Assembly: GCF_031884435.1 (NCBI RefSeq)
Contig: NZ_CP134779.1
Coordinates: 5,821,001-5,885,000, forward strand
Length of the DNA stretch: 64,000 nucleotides
Source: Bosea sp. 685
GTDB lineage: Bacteria > Pseudomonadota > Alphaproteobacteria > Rhizobiales > Beijerinckiaceae
Reading direction: 5' to 3'
In this document: positions 9,120 through 18,068 of the stretch, piece by piece
Layout of the letters: every line of letters begins with the position of its first letter
Numbering within the stretch: position 1 is the first letter of the stretch
The notes under the pieces: generated by a model
Told to the model about the DNA's origin: nothing
The model's database searches: none
The model's input: the letters and a program-made list of their open reading frames with translations, nothing else
Program-made: the position numbers and the translations under genes

Positions 9120-10202
9120 ATGCCTCTCTCTCAGAATGACGGTGCCACGACCGAGGAAACGGAGAACCTGCCACGCCGCCGCCGCATGGCCGGGATGGGC
9201 GATGTTGCGCGGCTCGCCGGCGTCTCGAGCGCGACCGTCGACCGGGTCTTGAACCAGCGCCCCGGCGTGCGCGCAGTCACAGTGCAGCGCGTCCTGAAGG
9301 CGGCTGGCGAGCTCGGCTACGTCATGGACGGCGCCCTGCCGGCCAGCGCGCTCAAACCCTTGCGTCTCGCCTTCCTGATCCCCGCCGGCACGAACCGCTT
9401 TCTCGGCATGCTCGGGCGCCTGATCGGCAGCTCCCAGGACCAGCTCGCCTCCTTCAACATGCGGGCGCGCGTCGATTATATCGAGAGCTTCAAGCCCGAA
9501 TTGCTGGCCCAGCATCTGCGCCGCATCGGGCGCGACGTCGACGGCATCGCCTTCATGGCGCTGGAGCACCCGACGGTCCGCGAAGCGGTCGACTGGCTGG
9601 CCGAGCGCGGCGTGCCGACGGTGACGCTAATCTCCGACATCGCCAAGACACAGCGCGTCGCCTATGTCGGGCTCGACAACCGCTCGGCGGGGCGCTCGGC
9701 CGGATACCTGATCGCACGCTTCATCGGGGCCAAACCCGCCAAGGTCGCGATGATCGCCGGCAGCCTGAGCTATCGCGCCCATGAAGAGCGCGAGATGGGC
9801 TTCCTGCATCTGTTCGAGGAGCTCTTCCCGGCAATCGAGGTCGTCGGCCTGCGCGAGGGCCATGACGACGAGGCCAGGAATTATCGCCAGACCAAGACCC
9901 TCCTGGCGCAGCACCCCGACCTTGCCGGTATCTACAATATCGGCGGCGGTCCCGAAGGCATCGCGAGGGCGCTGAAGGAAGCCGGCCGGCAGCACGAGGT
10001 CGTCTTCGTCGGCCATGGCCTGACGCCGGAGACGCGGGCCTTGCTCATCGAGGGCGCGATGGATGCGGTCATTACCCAGAATCCGCAGGCGGCGCTGATG
10101 GATTGCGTCGCGATCTTCGCCAATCTGCGCGCCGGGCGGCCGGCCCTGCACGGCACGGCAAGCCCCCGCACCGAGATCATCCTGCGCGAGAACCTGCCGT
10201 GA
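9120..10202 (+). CDS. LacI family transcriptional regulator
   Basis: DNA-binding repressor with a periplasmic-binding-protein-like sensor domain, 360 aa. The helix-turn-helix is at about 26-50 (GDVARLAGVSSATVDRVLNQ), followed by the hinge helix TVQRVLKAAGELGY. A basic 25-residue tail precedes the HTH, so the true start could be later; ATG at 9120 is the longest. The gene is divergent from the TRAP/RuBisCO-like operon with 117 bp between starts and most likely controls it. Its end lies only 12 bp from the end of the convergent gene at 10215, with no obvious terminator between. Confidence 0.9.
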   Translation: MPLSQNDGATTEETENLPRRRRMAGMGDVARLAGVSSATVDRVLNQRPGVRAVTVQRVLKAAGELGYVMDGALPASALKPLRLAFLIPAGTNRFLGMLGRLIGSSQDQLASFNMRARVDYIESFKPELLAQHLRRIGRDVDGIAFMALEHPTVREAVDWLAERGVPTVTLISDIAKTQRVAYVGLDNRSAGRSAGYLIARFIGAKPAKVAMIAGSLSYRAHEEREMGFLHLFEELFPAIEVVGLREGHDDEARNYRQTKTLLAQHPDLAGIYNIGGGPEGIARALKEAGRQHEVVFVGHGLTPETRALLIEGAMDAVITQNPQAALMDCVAIFANLRAGRPALHGTASPRTEIILRENLP

Positions 10203-10214
10203 GAGGCCGTGGCC

Positions 10215-10550
10215 TCAAGCCTTGAAATGCATGCTGACCAGCACGGTGATCTCCGCCCCCGCGGGCAAGGACGCCGCAACACGCAAAAAATTGCCGAAAT
10301 GGGCGACGCGCTGGAAGGTGACGGCGTTCTCCGTCGCCGGCAGGTCGAATTCCGAACCTTCCGGGGCCCAATGCATGCCGTCGGCCGAGATCTCGATGCG
10401 CGCTTTGGGGAGTTTACCCTTGGGTGGCTTCAGCGCCCGCACGAAGACGATCGCTTCCTTGGCCCAGCCGGCCTCATAGGGTTCGGTCGCGCTCTCGGCC
10501 GTCCAGATCTCGTTGCGGGCGACGATGGCGGTGAGGTTCTCGGGCAGCAT
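10215..10550 (-). CDS. Unrecognised small protein (111 aa)
   Basis: Last gene of the minus-strand cluster that begins at 14529. The ATG at 10550 overlaps the preceding stop (TGATG), so it is translationally coupled to the 299-aa protein upstream. The sequence alternates short hydrophobic beta-like strands (ARIEISADG, EITVLVSMHF) with no signal peptide or membrane helix, suggesting a small cytoplasmic beta-sandwich. I recognise no family. Coupling to the sugar-importer genes suggests a role in handling the same substrate. Confidence 0.7.
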   Translation of the reverse strand: MLPENLTAIVARNEIWTAESATEPYEAGWAKEAIVFVRALKPPKGKLPKARIEISADGMHWAPEGSEFDLPATENAVTFQRVAHFGNFLRVAASLPAGAEITVLVSMHFKA

Positions 10551-11449
10551 CAGAAGTCTCCCGACAGGCAGACGGAATCGAGATAGGCGAAGGCGCGCTT
10601 GTCGGTGTCGGTCTCGGCGAAGAAGCCGATATTCAGCATGCACCAGAGGTTCTTCATCGCCGGGATGCGGATGCAGTCATAAGCCTGCATGTCGAAGACG
10701 CGGTCGTTCACCTGAAAACGCGTCGCCTGCATCGTCGCGAGGTCGAAATCGAAACGCAGATAATGCCAGTTCACCTTGGTCGGGATCTCGTTGTAGCAAA
10801 GCCGCTGCTCGCCGCCCGGCAGGTCCTCCCAGTCGGTCGGCGCGAGATGGTAATGCGTGATCGTCTTGCCGGCAGTGCCGATCGGCTTGATCGGCGTCGT
10901 CTCGCGCTTGAACTGCCATTTCTGCAGGTGCACGCCGTTTTCGGCATTGAGGAAGCGCAGATGCGGCATCACCCGGTTGCCGCCCGCACCATGCTGGTCG
11001 CCGACCTGGAGGTCATAGAGGAAGCCGAAGGAGCGGATGTCGGTCTCAGAGAGCTGGAGCTCGGTCGCCTCCGGCTTGAAGGTGAAATAGGTCTCGAGCC
11101 GGATCGGGCCGGCCTTGCGGAAGGTCAGGCGCTTGATCGCGACGTTCTGCGCACCCGTCTTCGGCCGCGTCGCGATCTTCAGCGCATAGGAGCCGTCGAC
11201 GCCGCCATGCGAGCCGAAATCCCAGTTCGGCAAGGTCGAGAGCATGGCATGGCTGTGTTGGGCATAGCCCGGCAGCATCGCGTCGAGCGAGTGCTCGTAA
11301 TTGCCGACGAGCTGGGTCCAGCCGCACATCCCCCGGTCGAAATCATCGAGGCAGATGATGCGCGGCAGCGGGTCGAAGCGGCTCAAGCTGGGATCGGCCT
11401 CGCGGATGGCACGGCGCATGTCGTCGAGCTGCGAATTGGGTGAGGTCAT
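10550..11449 (-). CDS. Unrecognised protein (299 aa) in a sugar ABC cluster
   Basis: No signal peptide and no membrane segment, so probably cytoplasmic. It is rich in aromatic and beta-type sequence (CLDDFDRGMCGWTQLVGNY, RLETYFTFKPEA, VNWHYLRFDFDL), resembling a concanavalin-like or carbohydrate-binding jelly roll. The ATG at 11449 lies 6 nt after the upstream permease stop and its own stop overlaps the 111-aa gene. The tight coupling to two sugar permeases is striking because the cluster has no ATPase. I do not see Walker motifs here, so it is not a disguised ATPase. Function unknown. Confidence 0.75.
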   Translation of the reverse strand: MTSPNSQLDDMRRAIREADPSLSRFDPLPRIICLDDFDRGMCGWTQLVGNYEHSLDAMLPGYAQHSHAMLSTLPNWDFGSHGGVDGSYALKIATRPKTGAQNVAIKRLTFRKAGPIRLETYFTFKPEATELQLSETDIRSFGFLYDLQVGDQHGAGGNRVMPHLRFLNAENGVHLQKWQFKRETTPIKPIGTAGKTITHYHLAPTDWEDLPGGEQRLCYNEIPTKVNWHYLRFDFDLATMQATRFQVNDRVFDMQAYDCIRIPAMKNLWCMLNIGFFAETDTDKRAFAYLDSVCLSGDF

Positions 11450-11455
11450 TGGTTT

Positions 11456-12292
11456 CTACCCCTTCACCGCGCCGGCGGTCAGGCCGGCGACGAGATGCTT
11501 CTGCATGAGGATGACGAAGGCGAGCACCGGCAGGAGCTGGACGGTCGAGGCGGCGAAGAGCACGCCCCATTCGACACCCTCGACCGCGCCGATCATCTCC
11601 GAGATCACCAAAGGCGCGGTCTTGGCCTTGGTGGTGGTGAAGATGAAGGCGAAGAGGAACTCGTTCCAGGCATAGACGATGACGAAGACCGCGACCGCGA
11701 GCATGCCTTGGGCCGCCATCGGCAAAATGATGCGCCAGACGATCTGCATCTGTGAAGCGCCGTCGATCATCGCCGCCTCGTCGAGCTCGCGCGGGATCTG
11801 GTCGATGAAGGTGCGCATCACGATGGTGCCGAGCGAGACGAAGAAGGTGGCGTAGAGCACGATCAGGATCAGATGCGTGTCGTTGAGCCCGAGCCAGTTC
11901 ACCACCGGAAACAGCGGCAGCGTGATCACGATCGGCGGGATCAAGCGGATGAAGATCAGGAAGAAGGCGCTGGCCTGCAGCCCCTTCGAGGCATGGCGCG
12001 AATAGGCGAAGCCGGCGAGCAACGAGACCAGGACGGCGAGCACCGTTGCGCCGACCGTGACGATGAAGCTGTTCCAGAGCCCGAAGAAGAAGTCGCCCCA
12101 GCGGCTCCAGAGCAGTTCGTAATTCGCCAATGTCGGCGCGAAGCTGAAACGCGAGGTCAGCGAGAAGATATCGCGGTCCGATTTGAAGGAGGACATCGCG
12201 ATCAGGGCGATCGGCAGAACCGACCAGGCGACGATGACGAGGACGCCGAGAAGCTTCAGGGCTGCGCGAGAGAGGGAGGGTGGTTTAGACAT
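11456..12292 (-). CDS. Carbohydrate ABC transporter permease (MalG/UgpE type)
   Basis: Inner-membrane subunit, 278 aa with about six helices. The EAA loop that docks the ATPase reads EAAMIDGASQMQIVWRIILP, the standard form for sugar importers of the CUT1 class. It overlaps the upstream permease gene by 8 nt. Partners are the upstream permease and one or both binding proteins at 15409 and 16779. No ATPase gene is present in the cluster, so a shared MsmK/UgpC-type ATPase from elsewhere must energise it. Confidence 0.93.
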   Translation of the reverse strand: MSKPPSLSRAALKLLGVLVIVAWSVLPIALIAMSSFKSDRDIFSLTSRFSFAPTLANYELLWSRWGDFFFGLWNSFIVTVGATVLAVLVSLLAGFAYSRHASKGLQASAFFLIFIRLIPPIVITLPLFPVVNWLGLNDTHLILIVLYATFFVSLGTIVMRTFIDQIPRELDEAAMIDGASQMQIVWRIILPMAAQGMLAVAVFVIVYAWNEFLFAFIFTTTKAKTAPLVISEMIGAVEGVEWGVLFAASTVQLLPVLAFVILMQKHLVAGLTAGAVKG

Positions 12293-13160
12293 GCTTGCCG
12301 AACATCTCCCTGTAGAGCCGGCGCAGATAGAACAGCGCGAGCAGGAGCGAGGCGAGCACGAGCAGCCAGCCCGTGGCGGCAGCCGAGCCGAAGGCGTTGT
12401 AACGAAAGGCCTCGAGATAGAGATAGACCGCCAGCACCTCGGTGGTGCGCGCCGGCCCGCCGCCGGTCATCAGCCAGACCTCGGAGAACAGCCGGAAGGC
12501 GAAGATGTAGCGAAACAAGGCCGCGATCAGCAGGGCCGGCATCAAGAGCGGCAAGGTGATGCGGCGAAACGCCGTCCAGCTGCTGGCGCCGTCGATCGCG
12601 CCGGCCTCGTAGAGATCGCTCGGGATCGAGAGCCTGGCCGCGTAGATGATGATGAAGGAGAAGGGCAGGTGCAGCCAGATCGAGAGCAGCGAGACCATGA
12701 ACAGGCCGTGGCTCGGCTTCACCGCCCATTCGATCGGCGGCAGGCCCAGGAATGAGAGCATCTGGCTCATCATTCCGACATCGGGCTCGAACAGATAGCG
12801 CCACATCACCACGGCCGAGACCTCGCTGACCGCATAGGGCGCGAGCACGATGGCGAGCAGGATCGGTCGGAACGGCACGCCCGAGGCGAAGAACAGCGCC
12901 ATCAAGAGGCCAAGCAGCAATTCGAGATGCACGACCACGGCGACGACGATCACCGTGTTGACGAGCGCCCGCCAAAAATAGGGGTCGCTCAGGACCTTGG
13001 CGTAGTTGGCGAGGCCGACGAAGCTCGCCGCCTGGCCGAAGGAGGACTGGTTCAGGCTGAGCCAGAACACGTAGATCGCCGGCAGGAAGATGATGCCGCC
13101 GACCATGAGCTGGACGGGGCCGACCAATGCGATGGCCGAAAGGGGCGTGCGCGCGGTCAT
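12285..13160 (-). CDS. Carbohydrate ABC transporter permease (MalF/UgpA type)
   Basis: Inner-membrane partner of the permease at 11456, 291 aa from the ATG at 13160. An in-frame ATG at 13187 would add nine residues; neither has a strong ribosome site. The EAA loop reads EAGAIDGASSWTAFRRITLP. Six membrane helices are evident, starting at about residue 5. The gene follows the enolase-superfamily gene after a 245-bp gap that contains a dispersed repeat, so it may have its own promoter or depend on readthrough. Confidence 0.93.
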   Translation of the reverse strand: MTARTPLSAIALVGPVQLMVGGIIFLPAIYVFWLSLNQSSFGQAASFVGLANYAKVLSDPYFWRALVNTVIVVAVVVHLELLLGLLMALFFASGVPFRPILLAIVLAPYAVSEVSAVVMWRYLFEPDVGMMSQMLSFLGLPPIEWAVKPSHGLFMVSLLSIWLHLPFSFIIIYAARLSIPSDLYEAGAIDGASSWTAFRRITLPLLMPALLIAALFRYIFAFRLFSEVWLMTGGGPARTTEVLAVYLYLEAFRYNAFGSAAATGWLLVLASLLLALFYLRRLYREMFGKHV

Positions 13161-13212
13161 TGGTGACCCCGCAGCATCAATTGCCATGCTCTTGGCCGTT
13201 TACACCTCCGCG

Positions 13213-13353
13213 CCGTCATCCCGGGCGTAGCCCCCGGGTCCGATCTTCGATCGGCCCAAGGATAAACTCCGCGGAGACCCGGAATCCATGCCTGAACCGT
13301 TCCGGAATGGATCCCGGATCGGCGCCGCCGCGCGGCTTGTCCGGGACGACGGC
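13213..13353 (+). repeat. Dispersed CCGTCATCCCGGG-type repeat, copy 1
   Basis: About 140 bp bounded by CGTCATCCCGGG and its imperfect inverse. It includes TCCGATCTTCGATCGGCCCA and an internal inverted repeat around ATCCATGCCTGAACCGTTCC. A near-identical copy lies in opposite orientation at 33030-33168. It fills most of the gap between two genes of the same strand. No transposase is present; it behaves like a miniature or extragenic palindromic element. Confidence 0.75.
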
Positions 13354-13404
13354 GCGTTTCCCAGTGATGGTACGGAAGAGAGAGAAAGAACCTCATCGCC
13401 GGCA

Positions 13405-14529
13405 TCACGAAACCCGGAAACGCTGGAGCGCGTCGCGATCGACCTCGATGCCGAGGCCCGGGCCCTGCGGCACTGCGAGCTTGCCGTCGGCGAGCTGAGA
13501 GCCCTCGCCGACCACGGGATGCGTGAAGGCATCGCGCAGCGGGTTCTCGTAGACCATGCACTCAAAGGTGCGGAAGCTCTCGGCGGCGGCCGCGAGCTGG
13601 AGGCTGGCGGCGACGCAGATCGCGCCGGACCAGCCGACATGGGGAGCGTAGGCCGTGTTGAAGGCGGCGGCGAGTTCCGCGATGCGCCAGGTCTCGGTGA
13701 TGCCGCCCGAGCGTGTCACATCGGGCTGGATCAGTCCTAGCGAACGGTCCTGCAGCATGAGCAGCGCCTCGGTGGCGACATAGTCGCTTTCGCCCGCCGC
13801 GAGCCTGATCGGCAGGTGCTGGGCGAGCCGACGATAGCCCTCGCGATCATGCGGCGCGATCGGTTCCTCGAAGAAGCCATAGCCGAGATCGGCCAGCACC
13901 CGGCCGACGATCAGCGCGTCATCGACATCATAAGCCCAGTTGGCGTCGACATAGAGGGCGATATCGTCGCCCGCGAGCTTGCGGATGAACCGCGCCCGGG
14001 CGATCGCATCCTTCAGCGGGTGGCCGAGCTTGACCTTGATCTCGCGGAAACCGGCTTTCAGCGCAGCAGTGACCTCCGCCTCCACCGTCGCATCGTCGAG
14101 CCAGTTGATCGAGGAGGCATAGGCCGCGACCTGCGTACGCCCGATGCCGCCGAGCAGCTTGTGGATCGGCAGGCCGGCCTGTTTGCCGGCGATATCCCAG
14201 AGCGCGATGTCGATGCCCGCGATCGCCTCGACCAACTGCCCGCCGGGGCGGCCAGACAGCGCGGCGCGCATCGCCTTCCAATGCGCGCGCCGGTCGGCTG
14301 GGTCCTTGCCGATCAGGCGGGGGCCGAGCACCTCGTCGATCAACCGCGCATAGCCGGCCGCGCCGCGCCGCGCCAAAGCCTCGCCGAACCCCACCACGCC
14401 GTCGCTGGTCACGACCTCGACGACGACAAGCTCGATGGCGGGATAGTCGCCCTGCGAGGTGCGCTGCACCTTGGGAAGCGTGGCGCGCAAGGGATGCGCG
14501 ATGATCTGCGTGATGCGGCTTGCCGTCAT
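13405..14529 (-). CDS. Mandelate racemase/muconate lactonizing enzyme family protein
   Basis: Enolase-superfamily enzyme, 374 aa, probably an acid-sugar dehydratase or an epimerase. Visible catalytic set: KVK at 165-167, metal ligands Asp195, Glu221 and Glu247, then Asp270 and His297 in APHVG. A KxK base plus a His-Asp dyad is the mandelate-racemase-subgroup layout, typical of aldonate and uronate dehydratases. It is divergent from the FadR-type regulator at 14634 and leads the strand carrying the sugar permeases. Together with the SDR at 18068 it suggests oxidation followed by dehydration of an acid sugar. The exact substrate is not determinable. Confidence 0.88.
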   Translation of the reverse strand: MTASRITQIIAHPLRATLPKVQRTSQGDYPAIELVVVEVVTSDGVVGFGEALARRGAAGYARLIDEVLGPRLIGKDPADRRAHWKAMRAALSGRPGGQLVEAIAGIDIALWDIAGKQAGLPIHKLLGGIGRTQVAAYASSINWLDDATVEAEVTAALKAGFREIKVKLGHPLKDAIARARFIRKLAGDDIALYVDANWAYDVDDALIVGRVLADLGYGFFEEPIAPHDREGYRRLAQHLPIRLAAGESDYVATEALLMLQDRSLGLIQPDVTRSGGITETWRIAELAAAFNTAYAPHVGWSGAICVAASLQLAAAAESFRTFECMVYENPLRDAFTHPVVGEGSQLADGKLAVPQGPGLGIEVDRDALQRFRVS

Positions 14530-14556
14530 GGCGGCGCTGTCCTCCCCAGGACACTG

Positions 14557-14587
14557 AACTTATCTGAGACGTTAAACTTATCTGATA
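14557..14587. promoter_or_regulatory. Direct repeat, candidate regulator site
   Basis: AACTTATCTGAGA at 14557-14569 is repeated as AACTTATCTGATA at 14575-14587, an 18-bp period, in the 104-bp gap between the divergent enolase-superfamily and FadR-type regulator genes. A tandem site on one face of the helix (nearly two turns) is a good operator candidate for that regulator. Binding is inferred from position only. Confidence 0.45.
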
Positions 14588-14633
14588 GGTTGATCAGTTG
14601 CAAAGATGAGCAGCATCTGTCAATCATCAATTC

Positions 14634-15437
14634 ATGGAGACGATGATGAACGACGCCGCCCTGACAGCCGCGATCGACAACGACCCGTTCGGCGGGTCCG
14701 ATGTCGTGCCGACGCGGCTCGGCGACGCGCTGATCGCGCGTATCACCCAGGCGATCCATGACGGGCGCTTGAAGCCTGGTGACGCGCTCCCCTCGGAATC
14801 GCGGATCGCGGCCTCCTTCGGCGTCAGCAAGCCGATCGCGCGCGAGGCCATCCGCCAGCTCGCAGCGATGGGCGTCGTCCATATCCAGCAGGGCAAGGTC
14901 ACGCGCGTGCAGGCGCTGAATGCCGCCCCGCTCGACCGCTTCTTCCGTTTCGCCGTCAGCGGCAGCAAGACCGGGCTGATTGAGGCGGTCGAACTGCGCC
15001 GCATCCTCGAGCCGCCGATCGCCGCCCATAGCGCCGAGCGCCGCAGCGACGCCGATCTCGAGCGCCTGCGAGGGATTCTGCAGCGCATGGAAGCCGCACT
15101 CGGCGACGTGCCGCTCTGGATCGAGGCCGATCTCGATTTCCACGAGGCCATCGCCGCGTCAGCGGGGAACCGCCTGCTCGATTTCCAGATCAGGGGCCTG
15201 CGCCCGGTGATCCGGCAGGTGATGGAGATCTTCAATTCGCGCGAGGCCCGCACCAAGGCCGATTGGCGCCGGACCTATGAGCGGCATGTCCGCGTCGTCG
15301 AGGCCATCGCCATCGGCGACGCCGCGGCAGCGCAAGCCGCCATGAACAAGCATTTCGAAGCGGCTGAAGCCGCCATCGCGGAAATCGCGGCATCCCGGGA
15401 GGAATATCATGACGGCAGGACAAGGGCTCGACCGTAG
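14634..15437 (+). CDS. GntR family regulator, FadR subfamily
   Basis: Repressor with an N-terminal winged helix (about 24-85; LPSESRIAASFGVSKPIARE) and a C-terminal all-helical FCD ligand domain, 267 aa. FCD members usually sense an organic acid or acid sugar through a metal held by Asp/His residues; FHEAIAASAGN fits that motif. It is divergent from the enolase-superfamily gene and overlaps the start of the following binding-protein gene by 29 nt. Several in-frame ATGs (14634, 14643, 14646) exist, and the first is given. It likely controls both arms of the cluster. Confidence 0.9.
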   Translation: METMMNDAALTAAIDNDPFGGSDVVPTRLGDALIARITQAIHDGRLKPGDALPSESRIAASFGVSKPIAREAIRQLAAMGVVHIQQGKVTRVQALNAAPLDRFFRFAVSGSKTGLIEAVELRRILEPPIAAHSAERRSDADLERLRGILQRMEAALGDVPLWIEADLDFHEAIAASAGNRLLDFQIRGLRPVIRQVMEIFNSREARTKADWRRTYERHVRVVEAIAIGDAAAAQAAMNKHFEAAEAAIAEIAASREEYHDGRTRARP

Positions 15438-16722
15438 AGAACTGCTCGTTGGCATCGCAGGCCTGGGCATCGCAGGTCTGAGCTTCGCCGGGCTGAAGGC
15501 TGCACCTGCCTTTGCACAGACAGGTCCGCTCAACGTCTTCGCCCACCGCGTCATGCAGACGGTCGCAACCGGCACGCAGGGCGGCGACATCACCAGGGAT
15601 TGGAGCCAGAAGACCGGCACCACAATCCAGTGGACGACCTTCGACACCGGCCCGCTGCAGGAGCGATTATTCCGCGAGGCGAGCCTCGGCGAGACCTCCG
15701 TCGATGTCGGTTTCCTCCTGAACACCCAGGCGATCCCGCGCGCCGCCAACCTGTTCGAACCGCTCGACGACTATCTCAAGCGCGACCCGCTGGAGGATGC
15801 AGCCGACATCTTCCCGGGGCTGATGGAGGGAATGAAGGTCGGCGGAAAGCAGCTCGCCATCCCCTTCCGCCATGCCTCCTCGGGCCTGCACTACAATGAG
15901 GAGCTTCTGGCCGAGAAGGGCTTCAGCAAGCCGCCGGCGACGATCGAGGAAATGATCGAGATCGCGCGCGCCTGCACCTATCGCCGCAGCGACGGCACGG
16001 CGGTGACGGGCCTGTGCATGCCAGGCGTGACCTATCCCAATGTGATCGACCTCGCGCGCGCCTGGGACGGCGATTTCATCACGGCCGACTTCAAATGCGT
16101 CGCCGACCAGCCGGCCATGCTGAACGCGATCAAGCTCCTGCGCGCGCTCTTCGAAAGCGGGGCGTTTCCGCGCAATTTCGCGACGCTCTCGCCCGAGGAC
16201 GTCAATGTCTGGATGCAGACCGGCCGCGCCGCGATGAGCCTGCAAAGCATGGGCCGCAACCGCATCTACAACGACCCGCAGAAGTCGAAATTTCCAGGCA
16301 AAATCAAGACGGTCGCGGTGCCGGCCTCGAAGACGCTCGCCGGGAAATACGACGCTGCGCCAGCCAAGGTCGAGTTCTGGGGTCTCGTCATCCCCAGGAA
16401 CGCCAGGCGCAAGGAGCTCTCCTGGAGCTTCATCAAGGCGATGGTCGCGAAGGAGGCGACGCTGAAGGCAGCGCTCAACGGCAATGGCCCGGTGCGGGCC
16501 TCGACCTATGCCGATGCAGGCTTCGCCGGAACCGTGCCCTATGCGGCCGAGGAGCTGAAGGTGCTGAAGGTCGCGCGCGTGCCGATGCCCGCCTTCGACG
16601 AAGCCGCACGTGCCGGCGACCTGTTCAAGGAAGAAGCGGAAGCCGCCGTGCTCGGGCTGAAGACGCCGGAGGAGGCGATGGCCTCGCTGGTCAAGCGCGT
16701 GCAGCCGCTGCTCCCCGCCTGA
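15409..16722 (+). CDS. Carbohydrate ABC solute-binding protein, paralogue A
   Basis: Periplasmic sugar receptor, 437 aa. The N-terminus LDRRELLVGIAGLG plus a hydrophobic run ending APAFAQ is a Tat-type signal. The start codon lies inside the regulator gene, preceded by GGAGGAATATC. It is clearly paralogous to the next gene: shared stretches include HRV, LGET, NLFEPLD and LNGNGP, and the two align along the whole length. It probably serves the permeases at 11456 and 12285. The pair may broaden specificity, for example for two epimers. Confidence 0.9.
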   Translation: MTAGQGLDRRELLVGIAGLGIAGLSFAGLKAAPAFAQTGPLNVFAHRVMQTVATGTQGGDITRDWSQKTGTTIQWTTFDTGPLQERLFREASLGETSVDVGFLLNTQAIPRAANLFEPLDDYLKRDPLEDAADIFPGLMEGMKVGGKQLAIPFRHASSGLHYNEELLAEKGFSKPPATIEEMIEIARACTYRRSDGTAVTGLCMPGVTYPNVIDLARAWDGDFITADFKCVADQPAMLNAIKLLRALFESGAFPRNFATLSPEDVNVWMQTGRAAMSLQSMGRNRIYNDPQKSKFPGKIKTVAVPASKTLAGKYDAAPAKVEFWGLVIPRNARRKELSWSFIKAMVAKEATLKAALNGNGPVRASTYADAGFAGTVPYAAEELKVLKVARVPMPAFDEAARAGDLFKEEAEAAVLGLKTPEEAMASLVKRVQPLLPA

Positions 16723-16778
16723 GATCGAACACATGACAACGCGCGAGACAGCGCGAGCCAAACCCTCGGAGGAAAGCC

Positions 16779-18068
16779 ATGACCACATCCATCTCCCGCC
16801 GCGCATTCGGCCTGATCTCGGGCGGCGCCGCGGCCTCGCTCGCCTTGCCAGGCATCGCCCGTGCCCAGGCAAAGGCCGTCACCGCGCTCGGCCATCGCGT
16901 CCACCAGACCTCGGCCACGACTGGGCCGGGCGGCGACGCAACCGAGGCCTGGCGCAAGCAATCCGGCGCGAGCGTCAACTGGGTGACATTCGGCGACGTC
17001 AACGCCATCCATGAGCGGCTGCTGCGCGAGGCGACGCTGGGCGAGACCACAATCGACGTCGCCTATCTGCTCAACGGGCGGGCCGTGCCGCGCAACCTCA
17101 AGCTGTTCGAGCCGCTCGACGCCCTGCTGAAGGATGCAGCCATCGAGGCGCTGGATGATTTCGCGCCGGGCCTGATCGCGCCGATGAAGCTCGACGACGC
17201 GCTGCACGGCATCCCCGTCCGCCATGCGACCAACGCGCTGATCTACAACGAGGCGATCCTGGAGGAGCGCGGCGTCAGCAAGCTGCCGACCAGTTTCGAG
17301 GAGCTGGCCGAGCTCGCCCGCAAGCTGACCTTCAAGCGCGACGACGGCACACAGGTGAACGGCCTCGCCTTCACCGCCGCCTTCGCCTCGAACTTCCTGA
17401 CGCTCGCGCGCTGCCTCGGCGGCGACTACATGACCCCCGACGGCAAGCTCGTCGCCAACGAGCCCGGCATGGTCAAGGCGCTGACGCTGTTGGCCGATTT
17501 CTACAAGGCCGGCGTGCTGCCGCGCAATTTCGCGACCGTGAACAATGAGGAGATCACGACCTGGATGCAGCAGGGCCGCGCGGCGATGACGATCAACCCC
17601 TTCGCCCGGTTGGTGACCTATAACGACCCGGCCAAGGGCAAATATGGCGGGCGCTTCAAGTCGCTGCTGCCGCCGATGGCCGCGGATCTCGCCGGCAAGG
17701 TCACTTACGCGCCGACGACCGAATTCTGGTCGCTGGTGATCCCGAAGAACGCCAGGCAGAAGCCGCTGAGCTGGGAGATGATCAAGGCGCTGTCGTCCAA
17801 GGCCGGGACCTTGGCCATGGCGCTGAACGGCAACGGCCCGACGCGGGTTTCGACCTATACCGACGAGAAGCTGAAAGCCGCGATGCCCTATGCCGCCGAT
17901 GAGGCTGCCGCGCTCAAGGCCTCGCGCATCCATCTGCCCGCCTTCGACGAGCAGGCCCGCGCCCACGACATCTTCCTGGAGGAGACTCAGGCCGCCGTGC
18001 TCGGCATCAAGCCGCCGCAACAGGCGATGGATGACGCCGTGAAGCGCGTGAAGCCGCTGCTCGGCTGA
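16779..18068 (+). CDS. Carbohydrate ABC solute-binding protein, paralogue B
   Basis: Second binding protein of the cluster, 429 aa, in tandem with paralogue A after a 56-bp gap that contains a clear ribosome site (GGAGGAAAGCC). The signal begins with SRRAFGLISGG, a Tat pattern, and ends IARAQA. Conserved blocks shared with paralogue A indicate an old tandem duplication, diverged to roughly half identity by eye. The stop overlaps the next start (TGATG), so the downstream SDR is translationally coupled. Confidence 0.9.
   Translation: MTTSISRRAFGLISGGAAASLALPGIARAQAKAVTALGHRVHQTSATTGPGGDATEAWRKQSGASVNWVTFGDVNAIHERLLREATLGETTIDVAYLLNGRAVPRNLKLFEPLDALLKDAAIEALDDFAPGLIAPMKLDDALHGIPVRHATNALIYNEAILEERGVSKLPTSFEELAELARKLTFKRDDGTQVNGLAFTAAFASNFLTLARCLGGDYMTPDGKLVANEPGMVKALTLLADFYKAGVLPRNFATVNNEEITTWMQQGRAAMTINPFARLVTYNDPAKGKYGGRFKSLLPPMAADLAGKVTYAPTTEFWSLVIPKNARQKPLSWEMIKALSSKAGTLAMALNGNGPTRVSTYTDEKLKAAMPYAADEAAALKASRIHLPAFDEQARAHDIFLEETQAAVLGIKPPQQAMDDAVKRVKPLLG

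Noticed and set aside
10550..11449. A disguised ABC ATPase in the 299-aa protein
   Set aside because: No Walker A, Walker B or signature motif is present; the sequence looks beta-rich.
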